Below are positions 1-5,168 of a DNA stretch of 5,235 nucleotides, one piece after another. How positions within the stretch are numbered: the stretch's first letter is position 1; the number at the start of each line of letters is the position of its first letter. The stretch is taken from contig JAOAPJ010000065.1 in NCBI GenBank assembly GCA_025462805.1, positions 1-5,235 of the forward strand, in the 5' to 3' direction. The notes under the pieces were generated by a model that had not been told where the DNA came from, ran no database searches, and saw only the letters and a program-made list of their open reading frames with translations. Both the position numbers and the translations under genes were made by a program. This stretch comes from Acidobacteriaceae bacterium. GTDB lineage: Bacteria > Acidobacteriota > Terriglobia > Terriglobales > Acidobacteriaceae.

Positions 1-27
1 CTGCCGCGGTGTCCACCTGGTGCTCAT
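1..27 (-). CDS. Start of an unidentified gene (partial, leaves window at base 1)
   Basis: Only the first nine codons are inside the window, reading MSTRWTPRQ, so no function can be given. The start is supported by a good Shine-Dalgarno sequence (AGGGAGAG at 32-39) four bases before the ATG at 25-27, and by position: it begins 18 bp after the stop codon of the serine protease gene on the same strand. The short gap and the absence of any visible terminator make it the likely next member of the folD-coaE-protease operon. The reading frame has no stop up to the edge. The frame could still prove to be short. Confidence 0.55.
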
Positions 28-45
28 GATTCTCTCCCTGCCGGC

Positions 46-1236
46 TTATGCGCTGCGTGTGCCGGCTTCTTCGAGCGTCACCTTTGCGGTCATCTTGCGC
101 TTACCGCGCAGGAACGTGACTGTTACCGTATCACCCGTCTTGTGCTCGTCCATGACCTGCGAGATGTCGAGGCCGCTGGTCACCTCGCGATCATCGATGG
201 CCACGATCAGGTCGCCGCCCAGGAAGATCGGAGTGTTGCCGAGGTAGGCCTGCTGGTTGCCGCCATGCAGGCCCGCCCGCTCTGCCGCTCCGCCGGGCAC
301 GACGCGCTGAATGAGCACCCCATTATTGGCGGCGAGGCCCATCTGCTCTGCCAGGTCCGGACCGACAGGCAACGATGTGATCCCCAGCGAAGGCCGGCGG
401 ATGCGGCCATAGTGTGCGAAGTCTTCGAGCACCGCCTTTGCCGTGTTGATCGGGATGGCGAAACCAATGCCGGCGCTCTGCTCGATCTGTTGGTTAGGGT
501 TGGTTGCGATCAGTGAATTGATGCCGATCACTTCGCCACGCGAGTTGAGCAGTGGCCCGCCAGAGTTGCCGGGATTGATGGCGGCATCGGTCTGGATCGC
601 GTTCTCGATGAGATTGCCTTCCGGCCCGCGGACCGAGCGCAGCGCGCTGATGATGCCAGTCGTCATCGTGCCGCTGAGTCCGAAGGGATTGCCGATGGCG
701 TACACCTTCTGGCCGACCTGCAGGCTCTGCGAGTTCGCGAGGACAGCGGGGGTGAGGTTAGGCGCCTCGATCTGCAGCAGCGCCAAGTCATGCGGACGGT
801 CCTCGAGCACTAGCTGCGCTTTGTACTTGTGCTTGTTCACCAGTGTCACTTCGATCTGCCGGCCGCCCTCGATGACGTGAAAGTTGGTGAGGATGTGGCC
901 CTTCGCGTCGACGATGAAGCCGGAACCCTGACCTTGCTGCGGCACGGCTCCGTAGAACCAGTCGTAGGCCACAGCGGTGGAGGTGATGTTCACGACGGCC
1001 GATTGCACGCGCCGGTAGACGGCGATGTTGTTCTGCTCCTGCCCATCGTAGGAGCTTTGCGCCTCGGCCTCGGTCAGCTCCAGCGGCTCATTCAGCCGCG
1101 CCTTATACTTCATCAGCGGCAGCTTCGACTGCGCCAGGCCAGGCATCTGGTTGGGACCAGGGATCCCGTATGTCGTGACATACCAGAATCCGGCAACGAT
1201 CAGGAAGACAAGTACTAGTAGACGGCGGAATTTCAT
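46..1236 (-). CDS. Membrane-anchored HtrA/DegS-like S1C serine protease with one PDZ domain
   Basis: A 396-aa trypsin-like protease of the HtrA family, expected to act outside the cytoplasmic membrane on misfolded or signal-bearing envelope proteins. Residues 5-21 form a hydrophobic N-terminal helix after a KFRR basic start; no lipobox or clear cleavage site is seen, so an anchor is more likely than a cleaved signal. The protease domain covers about 70-275, with the catalytic triad His120 (TNFHV), Asp150 (HDLALL) and Ser225 (GNSGGP). Supporting family motifs are AIGNPFG (180-186) and QTDAAINPGNSGGPL (215-229). One PDZ domain covers about 283-390. This single-PDZ, anchored layout is DegS-like rather than DegP-like (two PDZ domains). 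A linker of about 45 residues (25-70) precedes the protease domain. The ATG overlaps the coaE stop as ATGA, which suggests translational coupling. An AAGGAGAG at 1250-1257 lies 13 bases upstream, rather far, so coupling may matter. Family assignment is firm; the substrate is unknown. Confidence 0.95.
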   Translation of the reverse strand: MKFRRLLVLVFLIVAGFWYVTTYGIPGPNQMPGLAQSKLPLMKYKARLNEPLELTEAEAQSSYDGQEQNNIAVYRRVQSAVVNITSTAVAYDWFYGAVPQQGQGSGFIVDAKGHILTNFHVIEGGRQIEVTLVNKHKYKAQLVLEDRPHDLALLQIEAPNLTPAVLANSQSLQVGQKVYAIGNPFGLSGTMTTGIISALRSVRGPEGNLIENAIQTDAAINPGNSGGPLLNSRGEVIGINSLIATNPNQQIEQSAGIGFAIPINTAKAVLEDFAHYGRIRRPSLGITSLPVGPDLAEQMGLAANNGVLIQRVVPGGAAERAGLHGGNQQAYLGNTPIFLGGDLIVAIDDREVTSGLDISQVMDEHKTGDTVTVTFLRGKRKMTAKVTLEEAGTRSA

Positions 1237-1934
1237 GACTGTGGTCGATCTCTCCTTGCAGCACTTGCTGCCACGGTGGCGCTGCGGGCGAGCGCCTGCA
1301 GCTTGCGATAGAGCTCTTCGGTCTGCCGAAATACCTCCTCCAGAGGCCCGTCGTTATGGAGGATGGTATCGCTCAGCGGAATCTTTTCTCGGTCCGGCAA
1401 CTGGGCGGCGATGCGCCGGGCCGCCTCTTCGGCGAATGCTGCGCGTGCCTCGATGGTTGCGTCCGAACCCGCCATGCGAGCCACGTAGCGCGCAATGCGG
1501 ACGGGCTCGGGTGCGGTGACCAGAATGAGGTGATCGAAGCGGTCGCGCCAGCCGCTCGAGCGTGCGGCGCGGCTTGCCTCAAAGAGCAGGGCAGTCTCAT
1601 AGATGGCGACGGAGTTCGGCTGCTCCCGCGCGAGCTGCTCCATCCAGCGTTGCTGCTCTGCGATAACCGCAGGGTGCACGATCGCGTTCAGCTCTTCGAG
1701 GCGGCTGTCGCTGAAGGAGAGCGCGGCCAGCCTGGTCCGGTCGAGTGTGCCGTCCGGCTGCACGACGCCAGGTCCGAAGGTGCGGACGATCTCGTTATAG
1801 ACGGGCTGTCCGGGCTGCATCATCTCGCGCCCGACCGCGTCGGCTTCCATCACAGGCGCGCCGAGCTTGCGTAAATGTGCGGCCACGGTGCTCTTACCGC
1901 TGCCCAGTCCGCCTGTCAGTCCGACGCGCAGCAT
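1233..1934 (-). CDS. coaE: Dephospho-CoA kinase
   Basis: A 233-aa P-loop kinase that catalyses the last step of coenzyme A synthesis, phosphorylating the 3'-hydroxyl of dephospho-CoA with ATP in the cytoplasm. The Walker A motif is GGLGSGKST at residues 8-16. The usual DAD motif reads EAD (30-32), keeping the final Asp that corresponds to Asp33 of the E. coli enzyme. LNAIVHP (82-88) and the C-terminal IPLSDTILHNDGP (185-197) match the family. The frame is open further upstream to 2075, but that adds 47 residues of low-complexity sequence lying inside folD. The ATG at 1932-1934 starts right at the MLRVGLTGG sequence typical of the family, so I chose it. It lies 7 bp after the folD stop and has only a weak ribosome binding site, which suggests re-initiation after folD. 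The protein is longer than the roughly 200 aa usual for CoaE, with a basic, Ala/Arg-rich tail after about residue 212. Its stop overlaps the protease start. Confidence 0.95.
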   Translation of the reverse strand: MLRVGLTGGLGSGKSTVAAHLRKLGAPVMEADAVGREMMQPGQPVYNEIVRTFGPGVVQPDGTLDRTRLAALSFSDSRLEELNAIVHPAVIAEQQRWMEQLAREQPNSVAIYETALLFEASRAARSSGWRDRFDHLILVTAPEPVRIARYVARMAGSDATIEARAAFAEEAARRIAAQLPDREKIPLSDTILHNDGPLEEVFRQTEELYRKLQALARSATVAASAARRDRPQS

Positions 1935-1941
1935 TGCCGCT

Positions 1942-2868
1942 CTAGACCGCGAGCCCGCGGCGCAGCTTGGCGGCGCGTACTGTATTCGCCATGAGCATGG
2001 CAATGGTGAGTGGGCCCACGCCCCCGGGGACGGGCGTGTAGGCGCCGGAGACCGCGTAGGCCGCCGGGTGCACATCGCCGATGATGGTGGATCCTTTCAG
2101 GCGGAAGAGCTCTTCGCGGCGCCTGTCGCCATGGAAGAAGCGGTCGAACTCCTCCAGTGTATTCAGGCGGTTGATGCCGACGTCGAGCACGGTGGCGCCC
2201 GGCTTCACCATCTCCGGCGTGACGAATCCCGGCCGGCCGATGGCCGCGACCAGGATGTCTGCAGTGCGTGCGATGCCAGGCAGATCGCGCGTCTTGGAGT
2301 GACAGATGGTGACAGTGGCATTTTCGGCCAAAAGCAGGATGGCCGCCGGCTTGCCCACGATGTCGCTGCGGCCGATCACTACCGCGTTCTGTCCGGTGAT
2401 AGGTATGTTGCTGCGCTTCAGGATCTCGATCAGCCCCGCCGGGGTGCAAGGGGCGAGCGCAGGCTGGCCGCTTTGCAGGCGGCCAACGTTGACCGGGTGA
2501 AAACCGTCGACATCCTTCTCCGGCGCCACCGCTTCAAGGAGCCGCTTGGCATTCACCTGCGGCGGCATCGGCAACTGCAAGAGGATGCCGTCTATGTCGT
2601 CCCGCGCGTTCAGATCCGCCACCAGCGCCAACATCTCCTCGGTGGTGACCGTCTCGGGTGGCGTCAGCAGCTCGCTGAATAGGCCGAGCTCCTCGCAGGT
2701 TCTTACCTTGCTGCGTACGTAGATCTCTGAAGCGGGTACGTGGCCAACCAGCACAGCCGCAAGGCCAGGCCGGATGCCCTGCGCCGCCATTGCCTTCACC
2801 TCGCGCGCCACATCTTCCTTGATCGCTGCGGCGATGTTAGTCCCGTTCAGCCTGCGTGCCTCTACCAT
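1942..2868 (-). CDS. folD: Bifunctional methylenetetrahydrofolate dehydrogenase / methenyltetrahydrofolate cyclohydrolase
   Basis: A 308-aa cytoplasmic enzyme of one-carbon metabolism. It oxidises 5,10-methylene-THF with NADP to methenyl-THF and hydrolyses that to 10-formyl-THF, which feeds purine and formyl-methionine synthesis. Catalytic and folate-binding residues are visible: Tyr50 and Lys54 (YVRSK), Gln98 (LLQLPMP), Asp121 in KDVDGFHPVNVGRL (118-131). The nucleotide-binding Rossmann part shows VVIGRSDIVGKPAA (163-176), and the C-terminus carries TPVPGGVGPLT (278-288). It is about 20 residues longer than E. coli FolD (288 aa); the extra length is a charged insertion near 236-258 between VGINR and IIGDV. 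The ATG at 2866-2868 has AGGGAG four bases upstream. It is the first gene of a minus-strand operon with coaE and the protease; a candidate promoter lies in the gap before it. Function is certain from the motifs. Confidence 0.97.
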   Translation of the reverse strand: MVEARRLNGTNIAAAIKEDVAREVKAMAAQGIRPGLAAVLVGHVPASEIYVRSKVRTCEELGLFSELLTPPETVTTEEMLALVADLNARDDIDGILLQLPMPPQVNAKRLLEAVAPEKDVDGFHPVNVGRLQSGQPALAPCTPAGLIEILKRSNIPITGQNAVVIGRSDIVGKPAAILLLAENATVTICHSKTRDLPGIARTADILVAAIGRPGFVTPEMVKPGATVLDVGINRLNTLEEFDRFFHGDRRREELFRLKGSTIIGDVHPAAYAVSGAYTPVPGGVGPLTIAMLMANTVRAAKLRRGLAV

Positions 2869-2949
2869 GCATCTCCCTAGGTCTATCTCCCTCTATGATA
2901 ATTGCCCGGCGTGGACGGGCAGGCAGCGTTCCGAAGCTACACTCGAACC
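2869..2949. promoter_or_regulatory. Divergent intergenic region with a possible two-way promoter for folD and the zinc-ribbon gene
   Basis: This 81-bp gap separates two genes that point away from each other. It holds one AT-rich patch in an otherwise GC-rich stretch. On the plus strand this patch gives TATGAT at 2894-2899 and GATAAT at 2897-2902, each one base off TATAAT. On the minus strand the same bases give TATCAT (2895-2900). Neither direction has a convincing -35 box. Transcription from the minus-strand element would start near 2888, giving folD a leader of about 20 bases that still contains its ribosome binding site. The plus-strand element would leave a leader of about 45 bases. An inverted repeat at 2903-2921 lies next to the patch. 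This is inferred from sequence appearance only. Confidence 0.4.
2903..2921. repeat. Inverted repeat next to the folD promoter candidate
   Basis: TGCCCG at 2903-2908 and CGGGCA at 2916-2921 are perfect reverse complements around a 7-base spacer. For folD transcription the repeat would fall just upstream of the -10 element, a usual place for an operator. For the plus-strand gene it would lie around the transcription start. Six-base arms this rich in GC can occur by chance in such DNA, so the role is uncertain. Confidence 0.3.
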
Positions 2950-3147
2950 ATGCAGAGAGCACAGCTCGAAAAAGCAATGCTGCGCCTGCTGGCATGTCCG
3001 GTGTGCCGCGCTGGGTTGCAGGCCCCAGCGGTGGACCTCGTCCGCTGCACCGGCTGCGGCCGCCACTATCCGGTGCGGGATGGACTGCCTGTCCTGATCG
3101 CCGAAGCAGCGATCGAGCCGCGGGGGGTGACTAAGCGACCGGACTAA
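2950..3147 (+). CDS. Trm112/YcaR-like small zinc-ribbon protein (UPF0434 type)
   Basis: A 65-aa protein with two CxxC pairs, Cys16/Cys19 (LACPVC) and Cys33/Cys36 (CTGC), followed by HYPVRDGLPVLI (39-50). This is the signature of the Trm112p-like family, to which E. coli YcaR belongs. The cysteines should bind one zinc ion. Eukaryotic and archaeal Trm112 proteins are activating partners of methyltransferases; the role of the bacterial forms is not settled, so I assign only the fold. The start is uncertain. A TTG at 2902 would add 16 unconserved residues and overlap the promoter patch. ATG 2950 gives a family-typical length but lacks a clear ribosome binding site. ATG 2977 (56 aa) is a third choice. 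The C-terminus ends within a 13-bp tandem duplication, and the TAA overlaps the stop of the convergent membrane protein gene. It is transcribed away from folD. Confidence 0.85.
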   Translation: MQRAQLEKAMLRLLACPVCRAGLQAPAVDLVRCTGCGRHYPVRDGLPVLIAEAAIEPRGVTKRPD

Positions 3148-3155
3148 GCGACCGG
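3129..3155. repeat. 13-bp tandem duplication at the convergent gene junction
   Basis: The unit GACTAAGCGACCG occurs at 3129-3141 and again at 3142-3154, with one further matching base at 3155; the two copies are identical. Because 13 is not a multiple of three, the zinc-ribbon frame reads the first copy as T-K-R-P-D and meets the TAA only in the second copy. The same second copy supplies the TAG that ends the membrane protein gene on the other strand. The perfect identity suggests a fairly recent slippage event. Confidence 0.9.
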
Positions 3156-3317
3156 GAAGTTGCGTTTGGTGATCAGATAGGCAAGCACGATTGCCACCAG
3201 CAGTGTCGCAATCAGCAGGGCGATGAACAGAGCCCCCGCCATTCCCCGCCTTTCCAGTGGTCCGCCGTCTTGTTGCTCCCTCTGATGCGGCTCCCGATCT
3301 GGTCGTTGCAGTGTCAT
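3144..3317 (-). CDS. Small single-pass membrane protein of unknown function (57 aa)
   Basis: This short frame encodes 57 residues. The N-terminal 25 are polar and highly charged (MTLQRPDREPHQREQQDGG, then PLERRG). A long hydrophobic stretch at 26-49 (with LFIALLIATLLVAIVLAYLI inside it) is an obvious membrane helix, closed by TKRNFPVA. The ATG at 3315-3317 is the only upstream start possible, since an in-frame TGA lies three codons before it. A weak ribosome binding site (GTGAG) sits eight bases upstream. The positive-inside rule is ambiguous, with basic residues on both sides of the helix. I recognise no family. It converges with the zinc-ribbon gene and the two stop codons share bases 3144-3147. 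The composition of the helix makes chance unlikely, but expression is not shown by the sequence. Confidence 0.62.
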   Translation of the reverse strand: MTLQRPDREPHQREQQDGGPLERRGMAGALFIALLIATLLVAIVLAYLITKRNFPVA

Positions 3318-3389
3318 TGCTGATGCTCACTTTCCCAAAAATGAAAGCCTATTCTTTCTGACCATACATACCGTAGGGGCAATTCAGCG

Positions 3390-3432
3390 TCTCTGTAACG
3401 AAAGGGGGTTGCAGCCGTCATAAGTACAGAGA
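3390..3432. repeat. Spaced 8-bp inverted repeat
   Basis: TCTCTGTA at 3390-3397 and TACAGAGA at 3425-3432 are perfect reverse complements, separated by 27 bases. They lie between two divergent genes. The spacing is long for one regulator dimer but could suit two sites or an RNA stem. Neither arm is followed by a run of T, so it does not look like a terminator. Confidence 0.35.
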
Positions 3433-3525
3433 ATGGGCCGGAGCAGCCGATTTTGGATGAAATGAACTGAATCTGCCGGAACATTTTGCGCGTATCTCGG
3501 TTAGTAGTTCTATAGGGGAAGAATC

Positions 3526-3533
3526 GAAGGAGG
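3526..3533 (+). promoter_or_regulatory. Strong ribosome binding site
   Basis: GAAGGAGG five bases before the ATG at 3539 is nearly a full match to the anti-Shine-Dalgarno sequence and the strongest in the window. It fixes the start of the 100-aa protein and suggests efficient translation. Confidence 0.85.
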
Positions 3534-3538
3534 CAGTC

Positions 3539-3841
3539 ATGGAAGATCGAATCCAGGCAGATGCTGTCCCAGTGGCCTCCACGAGACCCGGGGATGCTGC
3601 GCCGCCCGTTCCGCAGGTCGAAAAGTTCAGCGCCGCCGAGCTGACCAACCTTCGCACGGAGCTGCTGCGGACCCACGTGGATAGCTGGCAGGCGGCCGAT
3701 ATCGCCGCAAGCTTTCTCGCCGGGCATGGTTACGGGGCCAGCGCGGATCATCTGCGTGAGCTGATCGCGGGCATCGAACTCTCCCGCTGCACCATCGATT
3801 GTCTGCAGGCCGAGTTGGAACGCGTCGCTTACATTCAGTAA
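3539..3841 (+). CDS. Conserved-looking protein of unknown function (100 aa)
   Basis: I do not recognise this 100-aa protein. Residues 1-29 are rich in Ala, Pro and charged residues and look disordered. Residues 30-98 look mostly helical, with breaks at about 46-49 and at GHGYGAS (62-68). Two cysteines, Cys84 and Cys88, sit in the last helix in a CxxxC arrangement. There is no signal peptide or membrane helix, so it should be cytoplasmic. The case for a real gene rests on the strong ribosome binding site and on codon use like that of the neighbouring genes. It stands alone: divergent from the small membrane protein gene and convergent with the permease gene, whose stop is 49 bp away. A helical partner-binding or regulatory role is possible but unproven. 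Confidence 0.75.
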   Translation: MEDRIQADAVPVASTRPGDAAPPVPQVEKFSAAELTNLRTELLRTHVDSWQAADIAASFLAGHGYGASADHLRELIAGIELSRCTIDCLQAELERVAYIQ

Positions 3842-3890
3842 GCAACTTCGTCCAGCAGGCAACTTTGTCGTACTTTCCAGCAGTGCAGGC
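3842..3890. repeat. Short convergent gap with imperfect direct repeats
   Basis: GCAACTTCGTC at 3842-3852 recurs with one change as GCAACTTTGTC at 3859-3869, and CCAGCAG occurs at 3852-3858 and 3877-3883. The region lies between the ends of two genes that face each other. I looked for a hairpin plus T run serving either gene and saw none. Confidence 0.4.
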
Positions 3891-5168
3891 TCATTCGTAC
3901 TTCAGGCTCTCTACGGGATCGAGTTGCGCCGCGCGCGTCGCTGGCAATGTGCCGAAGACGACACCAACCACCACAGACGTGCCGAGAGCAATCACGACCG
4001 ACCACCAGGTGATCGGAATTTTGTATTCCGTGAACAGCCGGGCGGCAATGGGCGGCGCCATGCCCAGAATGGCGCCCACGGCGCCTCCGGCAAGCGAGAT
4101 GAACACTGCCTCCATCAGGAACTGAATACGAATCTCCCGCGCCGTGGCGCCGAGAGCCTTGCGTATGCCGATCTCACGGATGCGCGAACGCACGTTGGCT
4201 AGCATGATGTTCATAATGCCGACGCCTCCGACAGCGAGCGTGACGGCTGCCAGCAGCAGCAACATGACAGTGAGGCCGTTCGCGATGGCAGAAGCCGTGC
4301 GCAGGATCTCGACCAGCGTGTTGGCCTTGTAGACAGAGCTGGACTGGTGCCGGCTCTGGATAAGGTCCAGGATCTGCTTGGTAGCAAAGGGAATGTCGCT
4401 GGCGTCGCGGATGGAAAAGAAGAGCTGCTTCACCTTGTCAGTGCCAGAAAAGTAGCGGGCGACGGAGTAGGGAATCAGGATGGTCTGATCCGCCACTTCG
4501 GACATACCAAAGGTGTCGACGCTTTCCTTGAAGGTTCCGACAATGGTGAAGGGAATCCCGCTGAGCTGAAAGGTCTGATTGACGGCAGCGTCGGGACTGC
4601 CAAACATCTGGGTCGCGAAGGGCTCTGTCACAACCGCGGCATGCGTATGCGTACTCTCGTCCGTATCGTCGAAAAAGCGACCACTGGTGACGATGAGATG
4701 GCGTACGAGGCTGTACTGCGGCGAGACGCCGAGCACGAGCACGTCCTTGGACACGCCGCCGCCAAAGCTGACCCGGTCATGCATCTCCAGCATGGGGGAT
4801 GACGCCGCGACCGCCGGCACCTGGGAGTCGACAACCCGCTCGTCATCGATCGTCAGCAGATCGTTCCGGTACTCGCCCACGCTGCCGGAGGAGCCGCCGG
4901 AGTACTCCACCTCCACCATGTTCGGCCCGATGTTCTCGAGCTTTTTCAAGGCGTAGTTCTTGCCGGTAAGACCGATGGTGACCACCAGGATCAGCGAGGC
5001 GGAGCCGATGACCATGCCGAGCGCGGTGAGCGCGAAGCGAACCTTGTTCACCCGGAAGCTGTCGATGGCAAGAAGTGCGATCTCCCGGAGCAGGATGGTT
5101 CGCTTGGCGCTGGCGAGGGTGTGCTCGAAGGCGGCGCGGCTCGGGTTGGTGGTCGCGGTCGGCGTCAT
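3891..5168 (-). CDS. MacB/FtsX-type ABC transporter permease
   Basis: A 425-aa inner-membrane permease of the MacB family, which works with a separate ATPase and usually a periplasmic adaptor, in export or mechanotransmission rather than classical import. After a cytoplasmic N-terminus of about 44 residues comes the first membrane helix (about 45-67). A large periplasmic MacB-type domain covers about 68-295, and three further helices lie near 297-322, 348-372 and 390-408. Family marks are GGVGIMNIML (314-323), REIGIRKALGA (331-341) after the second helix, and the C-terminal TRAAQLDPVESLKYE (411-425). No ATP-binding domain is fused to it. The ATG at 5166-5168 has GGAG six bases upstream and overlaps the TGA of an upstream frame as ATGA, so it is probably the later gene of an operon running in from the right. 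The substrate cannot be told from sequence. Confidence 0.93.
   Translation of the reverse strand: MTPTATTNPSRAAFEHTLASAKRTILLREIALLAIDSFRVNKVRFALTALGMVIGSASLILVVTIGLTGKNYALKKLENIGPNMVEVEYSGGSSGSVGEYRNDLLTIDDERVVDSQVPAVAASSPMLEMHDRVSFGGGVSKDVLVLGVSPQYSLVRHLIVTSGRFFDDTDESTHTHAAVVTEPFATQMFGSPDAAVNQTFQLSGIPFTIVGTFKESVDTFGMSEVADQTILIPYSVARYFSGTDKVKQLFFSIRDASDIPFATKQILDLIQSRHQSSSVYKANTLVEILRTASAIANGLTVMLLLLAAVTLAVGGVGIMNIMLANVRSRIREIGIRKALGATAREIRIQFLMEAVFISLAGGAVGAILGMAPPIAARLFTEYKIPITWWSVVIALGTSVVVGVVFGTLPATRAAQLDPVESLKYE

Larger units (their letters stand above)
3318..3538. other. Divergent intergenic region without a recognised gene
   Basis: This stretch of 221 bp separates the small membrane protein gene (minus) from the 100-aa protein gene (plus). 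It is more AT-rich than its surroundings and should hold the promoters of both. I find no protein frame worth calling. A spaced 8-bp inverted repeat lies in its middle. On the plus strand TTGCGC at 3486-3491 with TATAGG at 3511-3516 is a poor sigma-70-like pair (19-bp spacer). I could not match the region to a known riboswitch or small RNA by eye. Confidence 0.5.

Noticed and set aside
1935..2075. Upstream extension of coaE by 47 residues
   Set aside because: It lies inside folD in another frame and is low in complexity. The family's conserved N-terminus begins exactly at ATG 1932-1934.
1867..2682. Long open frame of 271 codons on the plus strand
   Set aside because: It lies antisense to folD and the start of coaE, both certain by catalytic motifs. 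Its translation has no recognisable domain and the composition expected of a GC-rich shadow frame.
2902..2949. TTG start adding 16 residues to the zinc-ribbon protein
   Set aside because: It would place the start inside the promoter patch and inverted repeat, has no ribosome binding site, and adds residues not typical of the family.
2893..3330. 145-codon GTG-start frame on the minus strand
   Set aside because: It overlaps the zinc-ribbon gene and the 57-aa membrane protein in another frame, and its translation looks random, whereas the alternative frame gives a clean membrane helix.
3318..3538. Riboswitch or small RNA in the divergent gap
   Set aside because: Stretches rich in G looked suggestive, but I could not match them to the conserved core of any riboswitch class I know, and only one simple inverted repeat is visible.
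3314..3862. 182-codon open frame on the minus strand
   Set aside because: It is mainly antisense to the 100-aa gene, which has a strong ribosome binding site, and then runs through the intergenic region. No domain or good start signal is seen.
3842..3890. Intrinsic terminator between the 100-aa gene and the permease gene
   Set aside because: The direct repeats there do not form a stable stem and there is no T run after any pairing on either strand.
4347..4802. 151-codon plus-strand frame inside the permease gene
   Set aside because: It is antisense to the periplasmic domain of a well-supported permease and has no ribosome binding site or domain.
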